This document shows, piece after piece, positions 35,018 through 44,703 of a stretch of DNA of 64,000 bases. Source of the DNA: Peribacillus butanolivorans. Its GTDB lineage: Bacteria > Bacillota > Bacilli > Bacillales > DSM-1321. The notes under the pieces were generated by a model. It searched no databases. It was given only the letters and a program-made list of their open reading frames with translations, and was not told the DNA's origin. A program made the translations under genes and the position numbers. Numbering within the stretch: position 1 is the first letter of the stretch; each line of letters starts with the position of its first letter. The stretch lies in the NCBI RefSeq assembly GCF_001273755.1, contig NZ_LGYA01000001.1, positions 990,683 to 1,054,682 of the forward strand, read 5' to 3'.

Positions 35018-36367
35018 ATGGAGAAAAATAAGTTGCATCGTAAGTTATCGTCAAATCAAATCACAATGATTGCCATGGGTTGTGCAATTGGTACCGGTTT
35101 GTTTTTGGGCAGCGGCCTTGCGATTTCGACCGCAGGCCCAAGTGTATTAATCAGCTATGCAGCAGGTGCATTCATTGTCCTCCTGTTGATGGGCTGTTTG
35201 GCAGAAATGACTGTAGCCTATCCAACATCAGGGTCATTTGGAACGATTGCTGAAAAATATATCAGTCCATTTGCAGGCTTTGTTGTGCGATATTCATATT
35301 GGATAGCGAATGTCCTTGCTATTGGAGTCGAAGTGAGTGCAATCGCCGTGTACATGAAATATTGGTTCCCTGATGTAGCTGGAAGTGTGTGGATTTTTCT
35401 TTTTGCTGCACTGCTTATCTATGTAAATGCAACGAGTGTCAATACATTCGGAAATTTTGAATATGTATTTTCAATGATTAAAATTAGCGCTATTGTTATT
35501 TTTATTTTACTTGGAGCATACGTGGTGATTGGCGCCGAACCCTCAAGTGGTATTGGGGTAGAGAATTATGTCAATGACGGAGGGTTTATGCCATTCGGGT
35601 TTTGGGGGCTTTGGGTTGCAATATTTATTTCTCTCTTCAGCTTTTTAGGGACGGAATTAATTGCAGTGACAGCGGGAGAAGCAAAAGACCCGGATATTGC
35701 CGTGCCCAAAGCTTTAAAGGCAACTGTTTTCAGACTTGCTACTTTTTATGTACTGACAATCGGTCTTATGTTGATGATTGTACCATGGCAGTCCGCTGGA
35801 ATCGATAAAAGCCCATTTGTAAAGGTAATGGAAATTTTGAATATTCCAGGAGCATCAGGAATAATGAATTTTATTGTGCTAACAGCAGCTCTATCTGCGA
35901 TGAATAGCCAGTTATATGCTTCTACAAGAATGATATTTTCATTATCCGAGCAAAAGCAGGCTCCTGCATTATTTCAAAAGGTGAGCCGAAAAGGTGTTCC
36001 ATTACGTGCCCTACTCATCTCTACGCTGGGCATTTTTCTGGCTGCTGGTGTAAAAGTTCTGCTTCCGGATACTTCATATGCGTTCATGATGGGGATTTCG
36101 ATGTTCGGAGCTATTTTCACCTGGTTTATGGTGTTTATCTCACATTTGTATTTTAGGAGGGATTGGGAAAAATCTGGAGGGCGGAAGTTGCCGGTGAAAA
36201 TGTATGGCTTTCCATATTTAACGATACTAGGTGCATTTCTGCTGTTTGCTTTGACGGTATCGACTTGGTTCACTGGTCCATTTAAAATCGTTCTCCAGTT
36301 CGGTGTTCCTTGGCTGATCTTTCTTTGCATCGCTTATTTGTTAATGATGAAAATAAAAAGAACGTAA
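35018..36367 (+). CDS. Amino acid permease (APC family), probably for tryptophan or kynurenine
   Basis: 449 residues with 12 membrane helices. [25 protein letters not shown] in helix 1, [27 protein letters not shown] after helix 2, and [23 protein letters not shown] are AAT-subfamily features. Located 14 bases after kynU and 13 before kynA, so it is inside the kynurenine operon; an aromatic substrate is inferred from that position only. SD GGGAGAA. Confidence 0.88.
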   Translation: MEKNKLHRKLSSNQITMIAMGCAIGTGLFLGSGLAISTAGPSVLISYAAGAFIVLLLMGCLAEMTVAYPTSGSFGTIAEKYISPFAGFVVRYSYWIANVLAIGVEVSAIAVYMKYWFPDVAGSVWIFLFAALLIYVNATSVNTFGNFEYVFSMIKISAIVIFILLGAYVVIGAEPSSGIGVENYVNDGGFMPFGFWGLWVAIFISLFSFLGTELIAVTAGEAKDPDIAVPKALKATVFRLATFYVLTIGLMLMIVPWQSAGIDKSPFVKVMEILNIPGASGIMNFIVLTAALSAMNSQLYASTRMIFSLSEQKQAPALFQKVSRKGVPLRALLISTLGIFLAAGVKVLLPDTSYAFMMGISMFGAIFTWFMVFISHLYFRRDWEKSGGRKLPVKMYGFPYLTILGAFLLFALTVSTWFTGPFKIVLQFGVPWLIFLCIAYLLMMKIKRT

Positions 36368-36380
36368 AGGGAGAGAGAGT

Positions 36381-37226
36381 ATGGATAAGGGACCGACTGA
36401 TAAGAATCGTTTAGAAGAAGGAATGGTTACTGATTTTGAAAAGGATATGTCCTATGGGGACTATCTACATTTAAATCAAATTCTATCGAGTCAGCACCTG
36501 CTTTCCGGTCATCATGATGAGATGTTGTTTATTATCATTCATCAAACAAGTGAATTATGGATGAAACTGATTCTTCATGAATTAACAGCAGCAACAGACA
36601 ATATTGAGGCAGGACGTTTGGAGCCTTCTTTTAAAATGCTATCTAGGGTATCAAGAATTCAACAACAACTTGTTCAATCGTGGAATGTTCTCTCGACCTT
36701 GACGCCATCGGATTATATGGAATTCCGTGAGAAACTCGGAAACTCTTCTGGCTTTCAATCATTTCAAAACCGGTTGATTGAATTTGCAATGGGCCAAAAG
36801 AATACGCAAATATTGACCGTTTTTCGACATCAGCCTGAACTTTATGAAACGATGATGGTTAATTTAAATAAACCTAGTATTTATGATGCTGCGATTGGGG
36901 CCTTGGCTGCAAGAGGTCTTCCGGTTGATGAATCCGTTTTGAAAAGGGATTGGTCTGAAACATATCGAATAAATGCCAGTGTGGAGAGTGCCTGGCTGAC
37001 GGTCTACCGCGATGTTCATAAATATTGGGACTTATATGAGCTGGCCGAAAAGCTTCTTGATATTGGTAGTCAGCAACAATTTTGGAGATTCCATCATATG
37101 AGTACGGTAGAAAGAATCATCGGCCAAAGAATGGGCACAGGTGGTTCGTCGGGAGTGAGCTACCTAAAGAAAGTGGTCGACCAGCCATTTTTCCCCGAAC
37201 TCTGGACACTGCGAACAAAGCTGTAA
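36381..37226 (+). CDS. kynA: Tryptophan 2,3-dioxygenase
   Basis: 281 residues. [15 protein letters not shown], the substrate-side [19 protein letters not shown] near 55, [15 protein letters not shown] [21 protein letters not shown], and the heme-ligand region [29 protein letters not shown] near 235-262, where the proximal His lies. It opens the indole ring of L-Trp with O2 to give N-formylkynurenine. SD AAAGGGAGAGAG. The next gene, kynB, follows 22 bases later. Confidence 0.96.
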   Translation: MDKGPTDKNRLEEGMVTDFEKDMSYGDYLHLNQILSSQHLLSGHHDEMLFIIIHQTSELWMKLILHELTAATDNIEAGRLEPSFKMLSRVSRIQQQLVQSWNVLSTLTPSDYMEFREKLGNSSGFQSFQNRLIEFAMGQKNTQILTVFRHQPELYETMMVNLNKPSIYDAAIGALAARGLPVDESVLKRDWSETYRINASVESAWLTVYRDVHKYWDLYELAEKLLDIGSQQQFWRFHHMSTVERIIGQRMGTGGSSGVSYLKKVVDQPFFPELWTLRTKL

Positions 37227-37248
37227 GCAAGACTGGAGGGGAAAATAT

Positions 37249-37875
37249 ATGAATCTATAGAGAGATATTTCTCAGCGACTGAACGAAAATACGCCATATT
37301 GGCCAGGAGATACACCGTATTCATATCGTCTGAATTCTTCAATAGCAAAGGGATCATCAGTCAATGTTGGGGAAATTCGGATGAGTACACATTTAGGAAC
37401 ACATATTGATGCTCCTTTCCATTTTGATGAAAACGGAAAAAAAATCATTGAGCTCGATTTGGATTTATATATTGGCCCAGCACTTTTAGTAAAGATAGAT
37501 GCTGCTAAAAGTATTGGAGTTAAGGCTTTTACAGGTATCGACTTTACAGGCATCGAACGGTTATTACTGGCAACAGGACAGTGGAAGGACCTCAGCCGTT
37601 TTCCTGAATGGATTCCTACAATTGATCCTGAATTAGCACCTTATCTTGCTGATAGAGGAGTGAAGTTGCTTGGACTTGATTTGCCTTCCGTTGACTATCT
37701 CGACAGCAAAGAATTGCCTGCCCACCATGCTCTATCAGGTTGTGGTATTCATATCTTGGAAGGTCTAGTCCTAGAAAGCGTGGAGCCGGGACTGTATGAT
37801 TTGGCAGCACTGCCGCTTGCGTTAGAAGAGGGAGACGGCAGTCCGGTCAGGGCTGTGCTGAAAAGGAAGGGTTAA
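37249..37875 (+). pseudogene. kynB: Kynurenine formamidase with an in-frame amber codon at codon 4
   Basis: The frame from the SD-supported ATG at 37249 (GGAGGGG upstream) reads Met-Asn-Leu-TAG-Arg-Asp-Ile-Ser-Gln and then stays open to 37875. Full length would be 208 residues, as in other KynB proteins (cyclase-like family). The codons after TAG are clearly coding: DISQRLNENTPYWPGDTPYS is the family N-terminus, followed by STHLGTHIDAPFHF (metal/active-site His), LGLDLPSVD and AHHALSGCGIHILE. TAG probably replaces TGG (Trp), which stands here in homologues. Initiation at internal ATG 37381 would drop 44 codons. It is either a recent nonsense mutation, a sequencing error or suppressed. Confidence 0.85.
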
Positions 37876-37892
37876 ACAAGGGGGAATAAGAG

Positions 37893-38546
37893 ATGGGCAA
37901 AATTGGAGTTTACGGATCTTCCTTCGATCCAGTTACGAATGTCCATTTATGGACAGCATCTACCATTGCACATCGTGCTAAGTTGGACAAAGTTATTTTT
38001 TTACCTTGCGCCGATAATCGGATTGATAAACAGATGAAAACGAGTAATGAACATCGCTGGGATATGCTTGGGCTAGCTATCGAGGACAACCCGCTGTTCG
38101 GTGTTAGTGATTATGAAATTAATAAACGGGCTGGGACGAGTAAACAGTATACTTGGTATACGATGGAATACTTTAAACAACAGTACCCGAAGGATGATGT
38201 TTATTTCATTATGGGTGCCGATCTTCTTGAAGATATTGATAATCAGGAATTACCGGTACACTTACGCTGGAAATTAAGGGAAAAGTTGATTGCTAATCAT
38301 AAATTTATCGTCATGGCCCGGGATGGAATAGATATGCTAAAAATCATTTCCAAAAGTCCGTTGCTGAGAAATTATGATGATGGCAATAAATTTCACCTTA
38401 TCGATAAAGGTCTCTCCATGGAAATCAGTTCGACATATATAAGAGATGAGTTCGCGATGGGTGGAGAACCGAGATATTTACTGCCTGGTCAATGTTATCA
38501 GTATATTGTGGACAATAAGTTATATCAAAAAGAATCAAAATCTTGA
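37893..38546 (+). CDS. NadD-like nicotinate/nicotinamide-nucleotide adenylyltransferase family protein
   Basis: 217 residues. Nucleotidyltransferase start KIGVYGSSFDPVTNVHLWTAS, where the usual HxGH appears as Thr-Asn-Val-His; middle motifs LPCADNRIDKQMKTSNEHRWDMLGLAIEDNP and FIMGADLLEDI; C-terminal ISSTYIRD matches ISSTxxR. This is the NadD fold (NaMN/NMN adenylyltransferase), but divergent from the housekeeping NadD. It starts 18 bases after kynB and ends the kynurenine operon. Kynureninase acting on kynurenine yields anthranilate, not quinolinate, so an NAD role is not obvious. SD AAGGGGGA; a strong terminator follows. Confidence 0.8.
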   Translation: MGKIGVYGSSFDPVTNVHLWTASTIAHRAKLDKVIFLPCADNRIDKQMKTSNEHRWDMLGLAIEDNPLFGVSDYEINKRAGTSKQYTWYTMEYFKQQYPKDDVYFIMGADLLEDIDNQELPVHLRWKLREKLIANHKFIVMARDGIDMLKIISKSPLLRNYDDGNKFHLIDKGLSMEISSTYIRDEFAMGGEPRYLLPGQCYQYIVDNKLYQKESKS

Positions 38547-38574
38547 GTTTTTAGTATAAGCGAGAAAAAAGAAT

Positions 38575-38612
38575 GCAAAAGAGCTCAATCTCATGAGATT
38601 GAGCTCTTTTGC
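38575..38612 (+). terminator. Terminator of the kynurenine operon
   Basis: An almost perfect 38-bp palindrome (GCAAAAGAGCTCAATCTC and its complement, 2-base centre); TTTT on both sides, so it works in both directions. Confidence 0.85.
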
Positions 38613-38690
38613 GTTGGTTATATAATTCCATTAATACAGACTTTATTAATCTCAATAAGAGTCACGGGAAGAAAAAAAGAAAAAACATAG

Positions 38691-38720
38691 TTGACAACTT
38701 GGTATACTTTGTTTTATGGT
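38691..38720 (+). promoter_or_regulatory. Promoter of the sulfate transport operon
   Basis: Perfect -35 TTGACA (38691-38696) and a weak -10 TATGGT (38715-38720) at 18-base spacing. The stretch ACTTGGTATACTTT between them may be a repressor site; CymR control of sulfur genes is known in Bacillus but I could not confirm its box here. Confidence 0.5.
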
Positions 38721-38762
38721 AATGATACATAAAAACAGAATATTTGCTGATCAGAAAACTGA

Positions 38763-38815
38763 AGGCATACTATCTCCTTATATATTGATTGAAGGAAATA
38801 GTATGTCTTTTTTGT
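38763..38815 (+). terminator. Leader terminator before sbp (possible attenuator)
   Basis: GGCATACTAT plus TCCTT pair with AAGGA plus ATAGTATGTC, then TTTTTTG. It lies between the promoter and sbp with no gene before it. No S-box consensus was found in the short leader. Confidence 0.7.
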
Positions 38816-38843
38816 TGGAAAAAGTGAAAAACGGGGGAAGTTT

Positions 38844-39875
38844 ATGAAAAAGTTGATGGTATTTTCAAGTTTGATTTTAGCCTTTGGAGTACTAGCAGGA
38901 TGTAATTCAGAAAAAACAGAAGGAGAAGGGAACTCTAAGTCTGTGGAGCTTTTGAATGTGTCGTATGATCCGACGCGTGAACTGTATCAAGAATTTAATG
39001 ATGCGTTTGTGAAACATTGGAAAGAAGAGTCAGGTCAGGATGTAACGATTCAGCAATCTCATGGCGGTTCTGGTAAACAAGGTAGAGCGGTTATTGATGG
39101 GTTGGAAGCGGATGTCGTGACATTGGCATTGGCTTATGATATTGATGCCATTTATGAAGCTAGTAACTTATTAGCGGAAGATTGGCAAAAACGTTTACCT
39201 GAAAACTCGACACCGTACACATCAACTATCGTGTTTTTAGTAAAAAAAGATAATCCGAAAGGTATAAAAGATTGGAATGATTTAATCAAAAAGGATGTTT
39301 CCGTAATTACGCCAAATCCAAAGACAAGCGGTGGAGCAAGGTGGAATTATCTGGCTGCATGGGCTTATGCAGAAAAGAGTTTTAATAATGATGAAACCAA
39401 AGTGAAGGATTTTATGAAAAAGCTTTATCAAAATGTTGAAGTTTTGGATTCAGGAGCACGAGGTGCAACGACCACATTTGTGGAAAGGGAAATTGGTGAC
39501 GTACTAATTGCTTGGGAGAATGAAGCTTATTTAACACTAGAAGAATTCGGTGATGATAAATATGAAATCGTCAATCCTTCGATCAGTATTTTGGCTGAGC
39601 CTCCAGTAGCTGTTGTTGATAAAGTGGTGGAGAAAAAAGGAACGAAGGAAGTCGCTGAGGCCTATCTGGAATACCTCTATACAGATGCCGGTCAAGAAAT
39701 TGCAGCAAAGAACTTCTATCGTCCGAGGGATGAGAAGGTTCTTGCTAAATACAAGGACCAGTTTGCAAATATTGATATGGTGACTGTTGATGAAAAGTTC
39801 GGCGGGTGGAAAAAAGCCCAGGAAACACATTTCAATGATGGTGGTACATTTGACGAAATTTATCAACCACAATAA
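38844..39875 (+). CDS. sbp: Sulfate/thiosulfate-binding lipoprotein
   Basis: 343 residues. Lipoprotein signal with lipobox VLAGC (Cys19), then the Sbp/CysP fold: [21 protein letters not shown] near 33, [29 protein letters not shown] near 72-100, [19 protein letters not shown] near 152 and [27 protein letters not shown] near 195-220. These are the oxyanion-binding loops. It feeds the CysTW-CysA importer encoded directly downstream. SD CGGGGGAAG. The 71-base gap to cysT is the largest in the operon. Confidence 0.95.
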   Translation: MKKLMVFSSLILAFGVLAGCNSEKTEGEGNSKSVELLNVSYDPTRELYQEFNDAFVKHWKEESGQDVTIQQSHGGSGKQGRAVIDGLEADVVTLALAYDIDAIYEASNLLAEDWQKRLPENSTPYTSTIVFLVKKDNPKGIKDWNDLIKKDVSVITPNPKTSGGARWNYLAAWAYAEKSFNNDETKVKDFMKKLYQNVEVLDSGARGATTTFVEREIGDVLIAWENEAYLTLEEFGDDKYEIVNPSISILAEPPVAVVDKVVEKKGTKEVAEAYLEYLYTDAGQEIAAKNFYRPRDEKVLAKYKDQFANIDMVTVDEKFGGWKKAQETHFNDGGTFDEIYQPQ

Positions 39876-39946
39876 GCGTTGGAGGAGAAGATGTAAATTC
39901 ACATTTTCTCCTTCACTAATCAATCAGAAAGAGCTGGGGCGAATCG

Positions 39947-40783
39947 ATGAATATAGCGGAAGTTAAACAAAAGAAAAAAAGAACCATACCTGGTTTTGGA
40001 CTAACGATGGGGTTTACATTGCTGTATCTATCCATCATCGTTTTGATTCCATTATCCATGGTTTTTTTAAACACATTTACAATGGGGTTTCAGGATTTTT
40101 GGGCGACTATTACCGAACCGAGGGTCGTTGCTTCCTATAAACTAAGCTTTCTGACAGCTTTAACTGCGGCCTTTGTGAACGCAGTTTTTGGCGTTTTAAT
40201 TGCCTGGGTGCTGACTCGTTATGAATTTCCTGGCAAACGAATCATCGATGGTCTAGTTGATTTGCCATTTGCCCTGCCGACTGCTGTGGCGGGGATTACA
40301 TTGACCACTTTGTACTCACCGAATGGGTGGATTGGCCAATTTTTCAGCTTTAAAATTGCCTTCACTCCCATCGGGATTATCATTGCCCTGATATTTATCG
40401 GTCTGCCATTCGTTGTCCGCATGGTCCAACCGGTGCTTGAAAATATAGAAAAAGGAATGGAAGAAGCATCTGCTTCGCTAGGGGCGAATCGAATGCAGAC
40501 GTTTATTAAAATCATCTTTCCTGAATTGATACCAGCGATTTTGACGGGTTTTGCACTTTCTTTTGCGAGGGCGCTTGGAGAGTATGGATCCGTTGTGTTC
40601 ATTGCAGGAAATATGCCTTTTAAAACAGAGATTTCACCGCTTATCATCATGACAAAACTCGAACAGTATGATTATCAGGGTGCAACCGCTGTGGCCACCG
40701 TCATGCTTATTATTACATTTCTAATTTTGTTTACCATCAATATCTTACAATGGTGGACTAGCAAAAGATATACCGGGAAATAG
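39947..40783 (+). CDS. cysT: Sulfate ABC transporter permease CysT
   Basis: 278 residues, six or seven membrane helices. DLPFALPTAVAGITLTTLYSPNGWIG and the EAA loop MEEASASLGANRMQTFIKIIFPELIPAILTGFALSFARALGEYGSVVFIAGN are CysT/CysU signatures. Together with CysW it forms the membrane channel for sulfate or thiosulfate. The SD is weak (GAGCTGGGG). Nine bases separate it from cysW. Confidence 0.94.
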   Translation: MNIAEVKQKKKRTIPGFGLTMGFTLLYLSIIVLIPLSMVFLNTFTMGFQDFWATITEPRVVASYKLSFLTALTAAFVNAVFGVLIAWVLTRYEFPGKRIIDGLVDLPFALPTAVAGITLTTLYSPNGWIGQFFSFKIAFTPIGIIIALIFIGLPFVVRMVQPVLENIEKGMEEASASLGANRMQTFIKIIFPELIPAILTGFALSFARALGEYGSVVFIAGNMPFKTEISPLIIMTKLEQYDYQGATAVATVMLIITFLILFTINILQWWTSKRYTGK

Positions 40784-40791
40784 GAGGGGAC

Positions 40792-41679
40792 ATGTTGGCA
40801 AATCACAATTCAGTGGCTGCAGAGACGAACAAACCAGTCATTTTAACGAGAAACGCAACGAAAGAGCCTAAATCTATACAGTGGATTCTTATTTCCATTG
40901 TGTTGCTATTTCTTACTTTATTTTTAGTTGTTCCATTAATCGCAATCTTTGTAAAAGCCTTTGAAAAGGGGGCTGATGCTTATTTTGCGGCCATAGCCCA
41001 TCCTGATTCTATGTCTGCCATTAAATTAACATTAATCGTTGTCCTAATCACGTTACCCCTTAATGCTATATTTGGGGTAGTGGCGGCATGGACGATTACA
41101 AAATATGAATTTAAAGGAAAAAACTTTTTAATAACTTTGATTGATCTACCCTTTTCGGTTTCACCAGTCATTGCTGGATTGATTTTTGTACTTTTATTTG
41201 GCTTACATGGGGCCCTTGGTCCATTGTTGCAAAACTATGATATTAAAGTGATCTTTTCGATTCCAGGGATTGTCATCGCCTCTATTTTCATTACCTTCCC
41301 ATTCATTGCACGTGAATTAATTCCGCTCATGCAAAGCCAGGGAACGTCTGAAGAAGAGGCATCGCTCACACTAGGAGCAGGAGGATTCAAGACGTTTTGG
41401 TATGTAACGCTTCCTAATATTAAATGGGGTCTTTTATATGGAGTCATTTTATGTAATGCGAGGACAATCGGAGAATTTGGGGCCGTATCGGTCGTATCAG
41501 GCCATATACGCGGGATGACGAACACGATGCCACTTCATATTGAAATCTTATACAATGAATATCAATTTTCAGCGGCCTTTGCCGTGGCATCACTGATGTC
41601 CATTTTTGCAATCATAACGTTGGTTATTAAAATTTTCATAGAATGGAAAACAGACTTTAAATCATCAAAAGTAAGTTAG
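40792..41679 (+). CDS. cysW: Sulfate ABC transporter permease CysW
   Basis: 295 residues with a polar N-terminal extension of about 30 residues and six membrane helices. [20 protein letters not shown] near 120 and the EAA loop [55 protein letters not shown] near 185-240 are CysW-type. SD AGGAGGGG overlaps the cysT stop, consistent with coupled translation. Heterodimer partner of CysT. Confidence 0.94.
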   Translation: MLANHNSVAAETNKPVILTRNATKEPKSIQWILISIVLLFLTLFLVVPLIAIFVKAFEKGADAYFAAIAHPDSMSAIKLTLIVVLITLPLNAIFGVVAAWTITKYEFKGKNFLITLIDLPFSVSPVIAGLIFVLLFGLHGALGPLLQNYDIKVIFSIPGIVIASIFITFPFIARELIPLMQSQGTSEEEASLTLGAGGFKTFWYVTLPNIKWGLLYGVILCNARTIGEFGAVSVVSGHIRGMTNTMPLHIEILYNEYQFSAAFAVASLMSIFAIITLVIKIFIEWKTDFKSSKVS

Positions 41680-41690
41680 GAGGGAAAGTA

Positions 41691-42755
41691 ATGAGTATCA
41701 TCATCGAAAATGTTACAAAATATTATGGGTCTTATCAAGCCCTCCAAAATATCAATCTGGAAATAAAAAGCGGGGAGCTTGTAGCGCTACTTGGCCCCTC
41801 TGGTTCGGGAAAAACATCATTACTACGTATCATTGCTGGACTTGAACAGGCAGAGAACGGAAATATCTTATTTAATGAAGAGAATTACACCAATAAACAT
41901 GTGAAAGATCGGAATGTGGGTTTTGTCTTTCAGCATTATGCTCTTTTTCGCAACATGACCATTTTTGATAATGTTGCCTACGGTTTAAAGGTTCGTCCAA
42001 GAAAAATAAGACCTAGTAAAACAGCGATTGAACAAAAAGTTACAGAATTGCTTCAGCTAGTTAAGTTGGAAGGATATAAGGACCGTTATCCTTCTCAATT
42101 ATCAGGTGGCCAGCGTCAGCGTGTGGCATTGGCAAGGGCTCTTGCTGTAGAGCCGAATATTCTTTTGCTTGATGAACCATTCGGGGCACTGGATGCTAAA
42201 GTGCGTAAGGAACTTAGGCGTTGGCTAAGAAGACTTCATGATGAATTCAATGTTACGAGTGTCTTTGTGACACATGATCAGGAAGAAGCGATGGATGTTG
42301 CTGATCGAGTTGTAATCATGAATGAAGGGAAAATTGAACAGATTGGAACTCCGGAAGAAGTATATGATCAACCCAAAAATCCATTTGTTTACGATTTTCT
42401 CGGCAGTGTCAATCTTTTCAAGGGCAAGGTTCATCAAGGGAAATTGGCAACAGGAAATGTGGAAATACATGTTCCAGACAGTGAGGATGGAGAGAGTACG
42501 GGTTATGTAAGAGCTCATAACTTTATCATAGAAAGAGAATCATTAGAAACGGATTCGATTGCATCTGTTATTGACCATATTCATACAATTGGACCTATTG
42601 TCCGAATTGAAGTGATTCGTCAGGATATAAATGAACCGCTTGAAATCGAACTTACTAAAGAACAATATAATAATCTTGAATTAAAAAAAGGAGAAATAGT
42701 GTTTGTCCGGCCCAAAGAATTGAAGGTCTTTGTTGACTATATGGCTGGAATCTAA
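41691..42755 (+). CDS. cysA: Sulfate/thiosulfate import ATP-binding protein
   Basis: 354 residues. Walker [12 protein letters not shown] near 35, [24 protein letters not shown] with the Q-loop, signature [16 protein letters not shown], Walker [25 protein letters not shown]-loop [14 protein letters not shown], and a C-terminal TOBE-like region from about 235. The [16 protein letters not shown] segment is usual for CysA. Last gene of the operon, 11 bases after cysW, with a terminator downstream. Confidence 0.95.
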   Translation: MSIIIENVTKYYGSYQALQNINLEIKSGELVALLGPSGSGKTSLLRIIAGLEQAENGNILFNEENYTNKHVKDRNVGFVFQHYALFRNMTIFDNVAYGLKVRPRKIRPSKTAIEQKVTELLQLVKLEGYKDRYPSQLSGGQRQRVALARALAVEPNILLLDEPFGALDAKVRKELRRWLRRLHDEFNVTSVFVTHDQEEAMDVADRVVIMNEGKIEQIGTPEEVYDQPKNPFVYDFLGSVNLFKGKVHQGKLATGNVEIHVPDSEDGESTGYVRAHNFIIERESLETDSIASVIDHIHTIGPIVRIEVIRQDINEPLEIELTKEQYNNLELKKGEIVFVRPKELKVFVDYMAGI

Positions 42756-42777
42756 CAGGAAGTTGATAAGTTAACCA

Positions 42778-42804
42778 AAAAAACCGCTAATTAGCGGTTT
42801 TTTT
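42778..42804 (+). terminator. Terminator of the sulfate operon
   Basis: AAAAAACCGCTAA/TTAGCGGTTTTTTT palindrome. Confidence 0.88.
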
Positions 42805-42896
42805 ATTATCATTAACTAGCGTCAATATCTAATTTTATTAATAAAAAAACATTGACTTCTAAAAGAAACTCTTTTAGAGTGGATTGGTAAACTAAA

Positions 42897-43056
42897 TATC
42901 CTCGTTAGGTGAGGCTCCTGTGTAGGAGATATGCTACTGCCCAAAAATGTCGAAAGACGCCAATGGGTCAACAGAAACCATCGACATAAGGTGGTTTTTA
43001 ATGTAGCTGGCGTTGTCCTATGCCACACAGTGCTAAAGCTCTACGAATGGAGGAAC
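42897..43056 (+). ncRNA. M-box magnesium-sensing riboswitch (ykoK leader type)
   Basis: The conserved M-box elements appear in order: CTCGTTAGGTGAGGCTCCTG, GATATGCTACTGCCCAAAAA, TGTCGAAAGACGCCAATGGG, TCAACAGAAACCATCGACAT, AAGGTGGTTTTTAATGTAGC, then TTGTCCTATGCCACACAGTG and CTAAAGCTCTACGAATGGAG. This is the class that binds Mg2+ and favours termination at high magnesium. It lies before mgtE, the expected target, with a terminator at 43141-43177 as expression platform. Confidence 0.97.
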
Positions 43057-43070
43057 AGGATTTCTGCTAT

Positions 43071-43126
43071 GTATTTGTCATTCAGACAATGTACGTATGT
43101 GTATTTGTCATTCAGAAATGTACGTA
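43071..43126 (+). repeat. Direct duplication inside the M-box expression platform
   Basis: GTATTTGTCATTCAGACAAT plus GTACGTA (43071-43097) is repeated as GTATTTGTCATTCAGAAATG plus TACGTA (43101-43126), a 30-base period with one base missing in the second copy. It separates the aptamer from the terminator. Confidence 0.85.
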
Positions 43127-43140
43127 AATGTACCGTGTGA

Positions 43141-43177
43141 ACACCTCCATTTTTAATGGAGGTGTTTTTATTTTTTT
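43141..43177 (+). terminator. Terminator of the M-box expression platform
   Basis: ACACCTCCATT/AATGGAGGTGT stem with TTTTTATTTTTTT. The CCTCCATT arm can pair with AATGGAGG at the 3' end of the aptamer (43047-43054), the likely anti-terminator pairing. Confidence 0.9.
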
Positions 43178-43193
43178 CTTGGAGGTGAGGATA

Positions 43194-43244
43194 GTGGATA
43201 ACTATTCACAACCTTATACTCTAAGCATAATAAATATCAAATAA
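43194..43244 (+). CDS. Possible 16-residue leader peptide upstream of mgtE
   Basis: GTG at 43194 with SD GGAGGTGAGG opens a 16-codon frame (MDNYSQPYTLSIINIK) between the M-box terminator and mgtE. The SD is strong, and nothing else explains it. It may be chance because the SD resembles the terminator arm. No known leader peptide resembles it. Confidence 0.3.
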   Translation: MDNYSQPYTLSIINIK

Positions 43245-43344
43245 ATACAAAGATTAAGGAAGGGGAATTATAAAATATTTTTCTTACTTTTGATATATCG
43301 TTAAGGGGAACTATTTTTTGCTCCTCAAAAAAGGAGTGGCGAAG

Positions 43345-44703
43345 ATGATAAAAGACATGACTGAAGACCAAATAACTCTTCAAATCATAAAAGCATTAAA
43401 AGAAGGAAAAAAGAAAGAATTTCAAGCAATATTAGAAGAACTCCAACCTTATGATATTGCTCGAATTTTTGAGGGGCTTCCAGAAAAACATCATACACGT
43501 TTCTTATTGTTTCTTACTCCAGAACAAATCGCGGAACTAATACAGGAACTTGAAAAAGTACATCAATTAAAAATTCTTACTAAATTAGGAATTGAAAAAT
43601 CAGGTCAAGTAATGGATCTAATGGATAACGATGATTTAGCTTCATTGTTAGAGAACCTATCTCCGGATAAAATTGAAGAACTTCTTTCAGGTATGAAACA
43701 AGAAGAATCTAAAATCGTTCAAAATATCATGAATTATCCCCCTGAAACGGCAGGACGAATAATGACAAACCGTTTTGTGTGGATCCCTCAACATTATACG
43801 GTTCGTGAATCAGTTGAAAAACTTAAAATATTTGCGGAGTTCTCGGGAACAATTAACTATCTGTATGTAATTGATAAAGATAAAAAATTAGTAGGTGTAG
43901 TCTCATATCGAGATTTAATAATAAATGATGAGAATGAAAAAATTCAAGATATTATGTACAGCAGAGTTATCTCCGTATTCGCTTATGAAGACCAAGAAGA
44001 GGTAGCGCATGTTATTGAGCGTTATGATTTTTTATCAATTCCTGTTGTAGATAATAATAATGAGTTATTAGGAATTGTAACCGTTGATGATATTATTGAC
44101 GTTGTCATTAAGGAAGCAAACGAAGATATTGAAAAACTTTCGGCATCTGGTAAAGCTATTGATTTTGACACAAAGGCACACGTGGCTGCGTATCGCCGAC
44201 TTCCTTGGCTTATTTTACTTTTATTTATCGGATTAGTGTCTGGAACTATTATTAGTGGTTTTGAAGAAACATTGTCTAAAGTTGTTGCACTTGCCTTCTT
44301 TATGCCGATGATAGCAGGGATGACTGGAAATACAGGTACTCAATCATTAGCGGTTGTTGTAAGAGGTCTAATTACTACTGATACGGATAAAGGAGTTGTT
44401 TTTAGACTTATTATCCGAGAACTTAAAGTTGGATTGATAATAGGCATTACCTGTGGAATATTAATTTCCATTATAGCTTTTGTTTGGCAAGGAAATCCTG
44501 TTCTAGGGTTAGTGGTTGGAAGTTCATTAGTTATGACCCTAATTATTGGGACTTTAGCTGGGACCATTATTCCTCTAATATTATATAAATTCAACATCGA
44601 TCCAGCAGTGGCCTCTGGTCCATTAATTACAACACTAAATGATATACTATCGTTACTTATCTACTTTGGCATTGCAACAATGTTTATTTCAAAATTGATG
44701 TAG
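43345..44703 (+). CDS. mgtE: Magnesium transporter MgtE
   Basis: 452 residues. The N domain of helical repeats occupies residues ~1-130, two CBS domains ~130-255 (MTNRFVWIPQHYTVRESVEKL, then YDFLSIPVVDNNNELLGIVTVDDIIDVV), and the membrane domain with five helices ~290-452, including MIAGMTGNTGTQSLAVVVRGL and the pore-type segment SGPLITTLNDILSLLIYFGIA. MgtE is a Mg2+ channel gated by cytosolic Mg2+. The ATG at 43345 has SD AAAGGAG, which sits in a small hairpin (CTCCT/AGGAG). Controlled by the M-box upstream. Confidence 0.96.
   Translation: MIKDMTEDQITLQIIKALKEGKKKEFQAILEELQPYDIARIFEGLPEKHHTRFLLFLTPEQIAELIQELEKVHQLKILTKLGIEKSGQVMDLMDNDDLASLLENLSPDKIEELLSGMKQEESKIVQNIMNYPPETAGRIMTNRFVWIPQHYTVRESVEKLKIFAEFSGTINYLYVIDKDKKLVGVVSYRDLIINDENEKIQDIMYSRVISVFAYEDQEEVAHVIERYDFLSIPVVDNNNELLGIVTVDDIIDVVIKEANEDIEKLSASGKAIDFDTKAHVAAYRRLPWLILLLFIGLVSGTIISGFEETLSKVVALAFFMPMIAGMTGNTGTQSLAVVVRGLITTDTDKGVVFRLIIRELKVGLIIGITCGILISIIAFVWQGNPVLGLVVGSSLVMTLIIGTLAGTIIPLILYKFNIDPAVASGPLITTLNDILSLLIYFGIATMFISKLM

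Noticed and set aside
37381-37875. Internal ATG as the true kynB start
   Set aside because: It has no SD, and 40 upstream codons clearly belong to the KynB family.
43071-43126. Repeats as a CRISPR array
   Set aside because: Only two copies, no spacers, and located inside a riboswitch leader.
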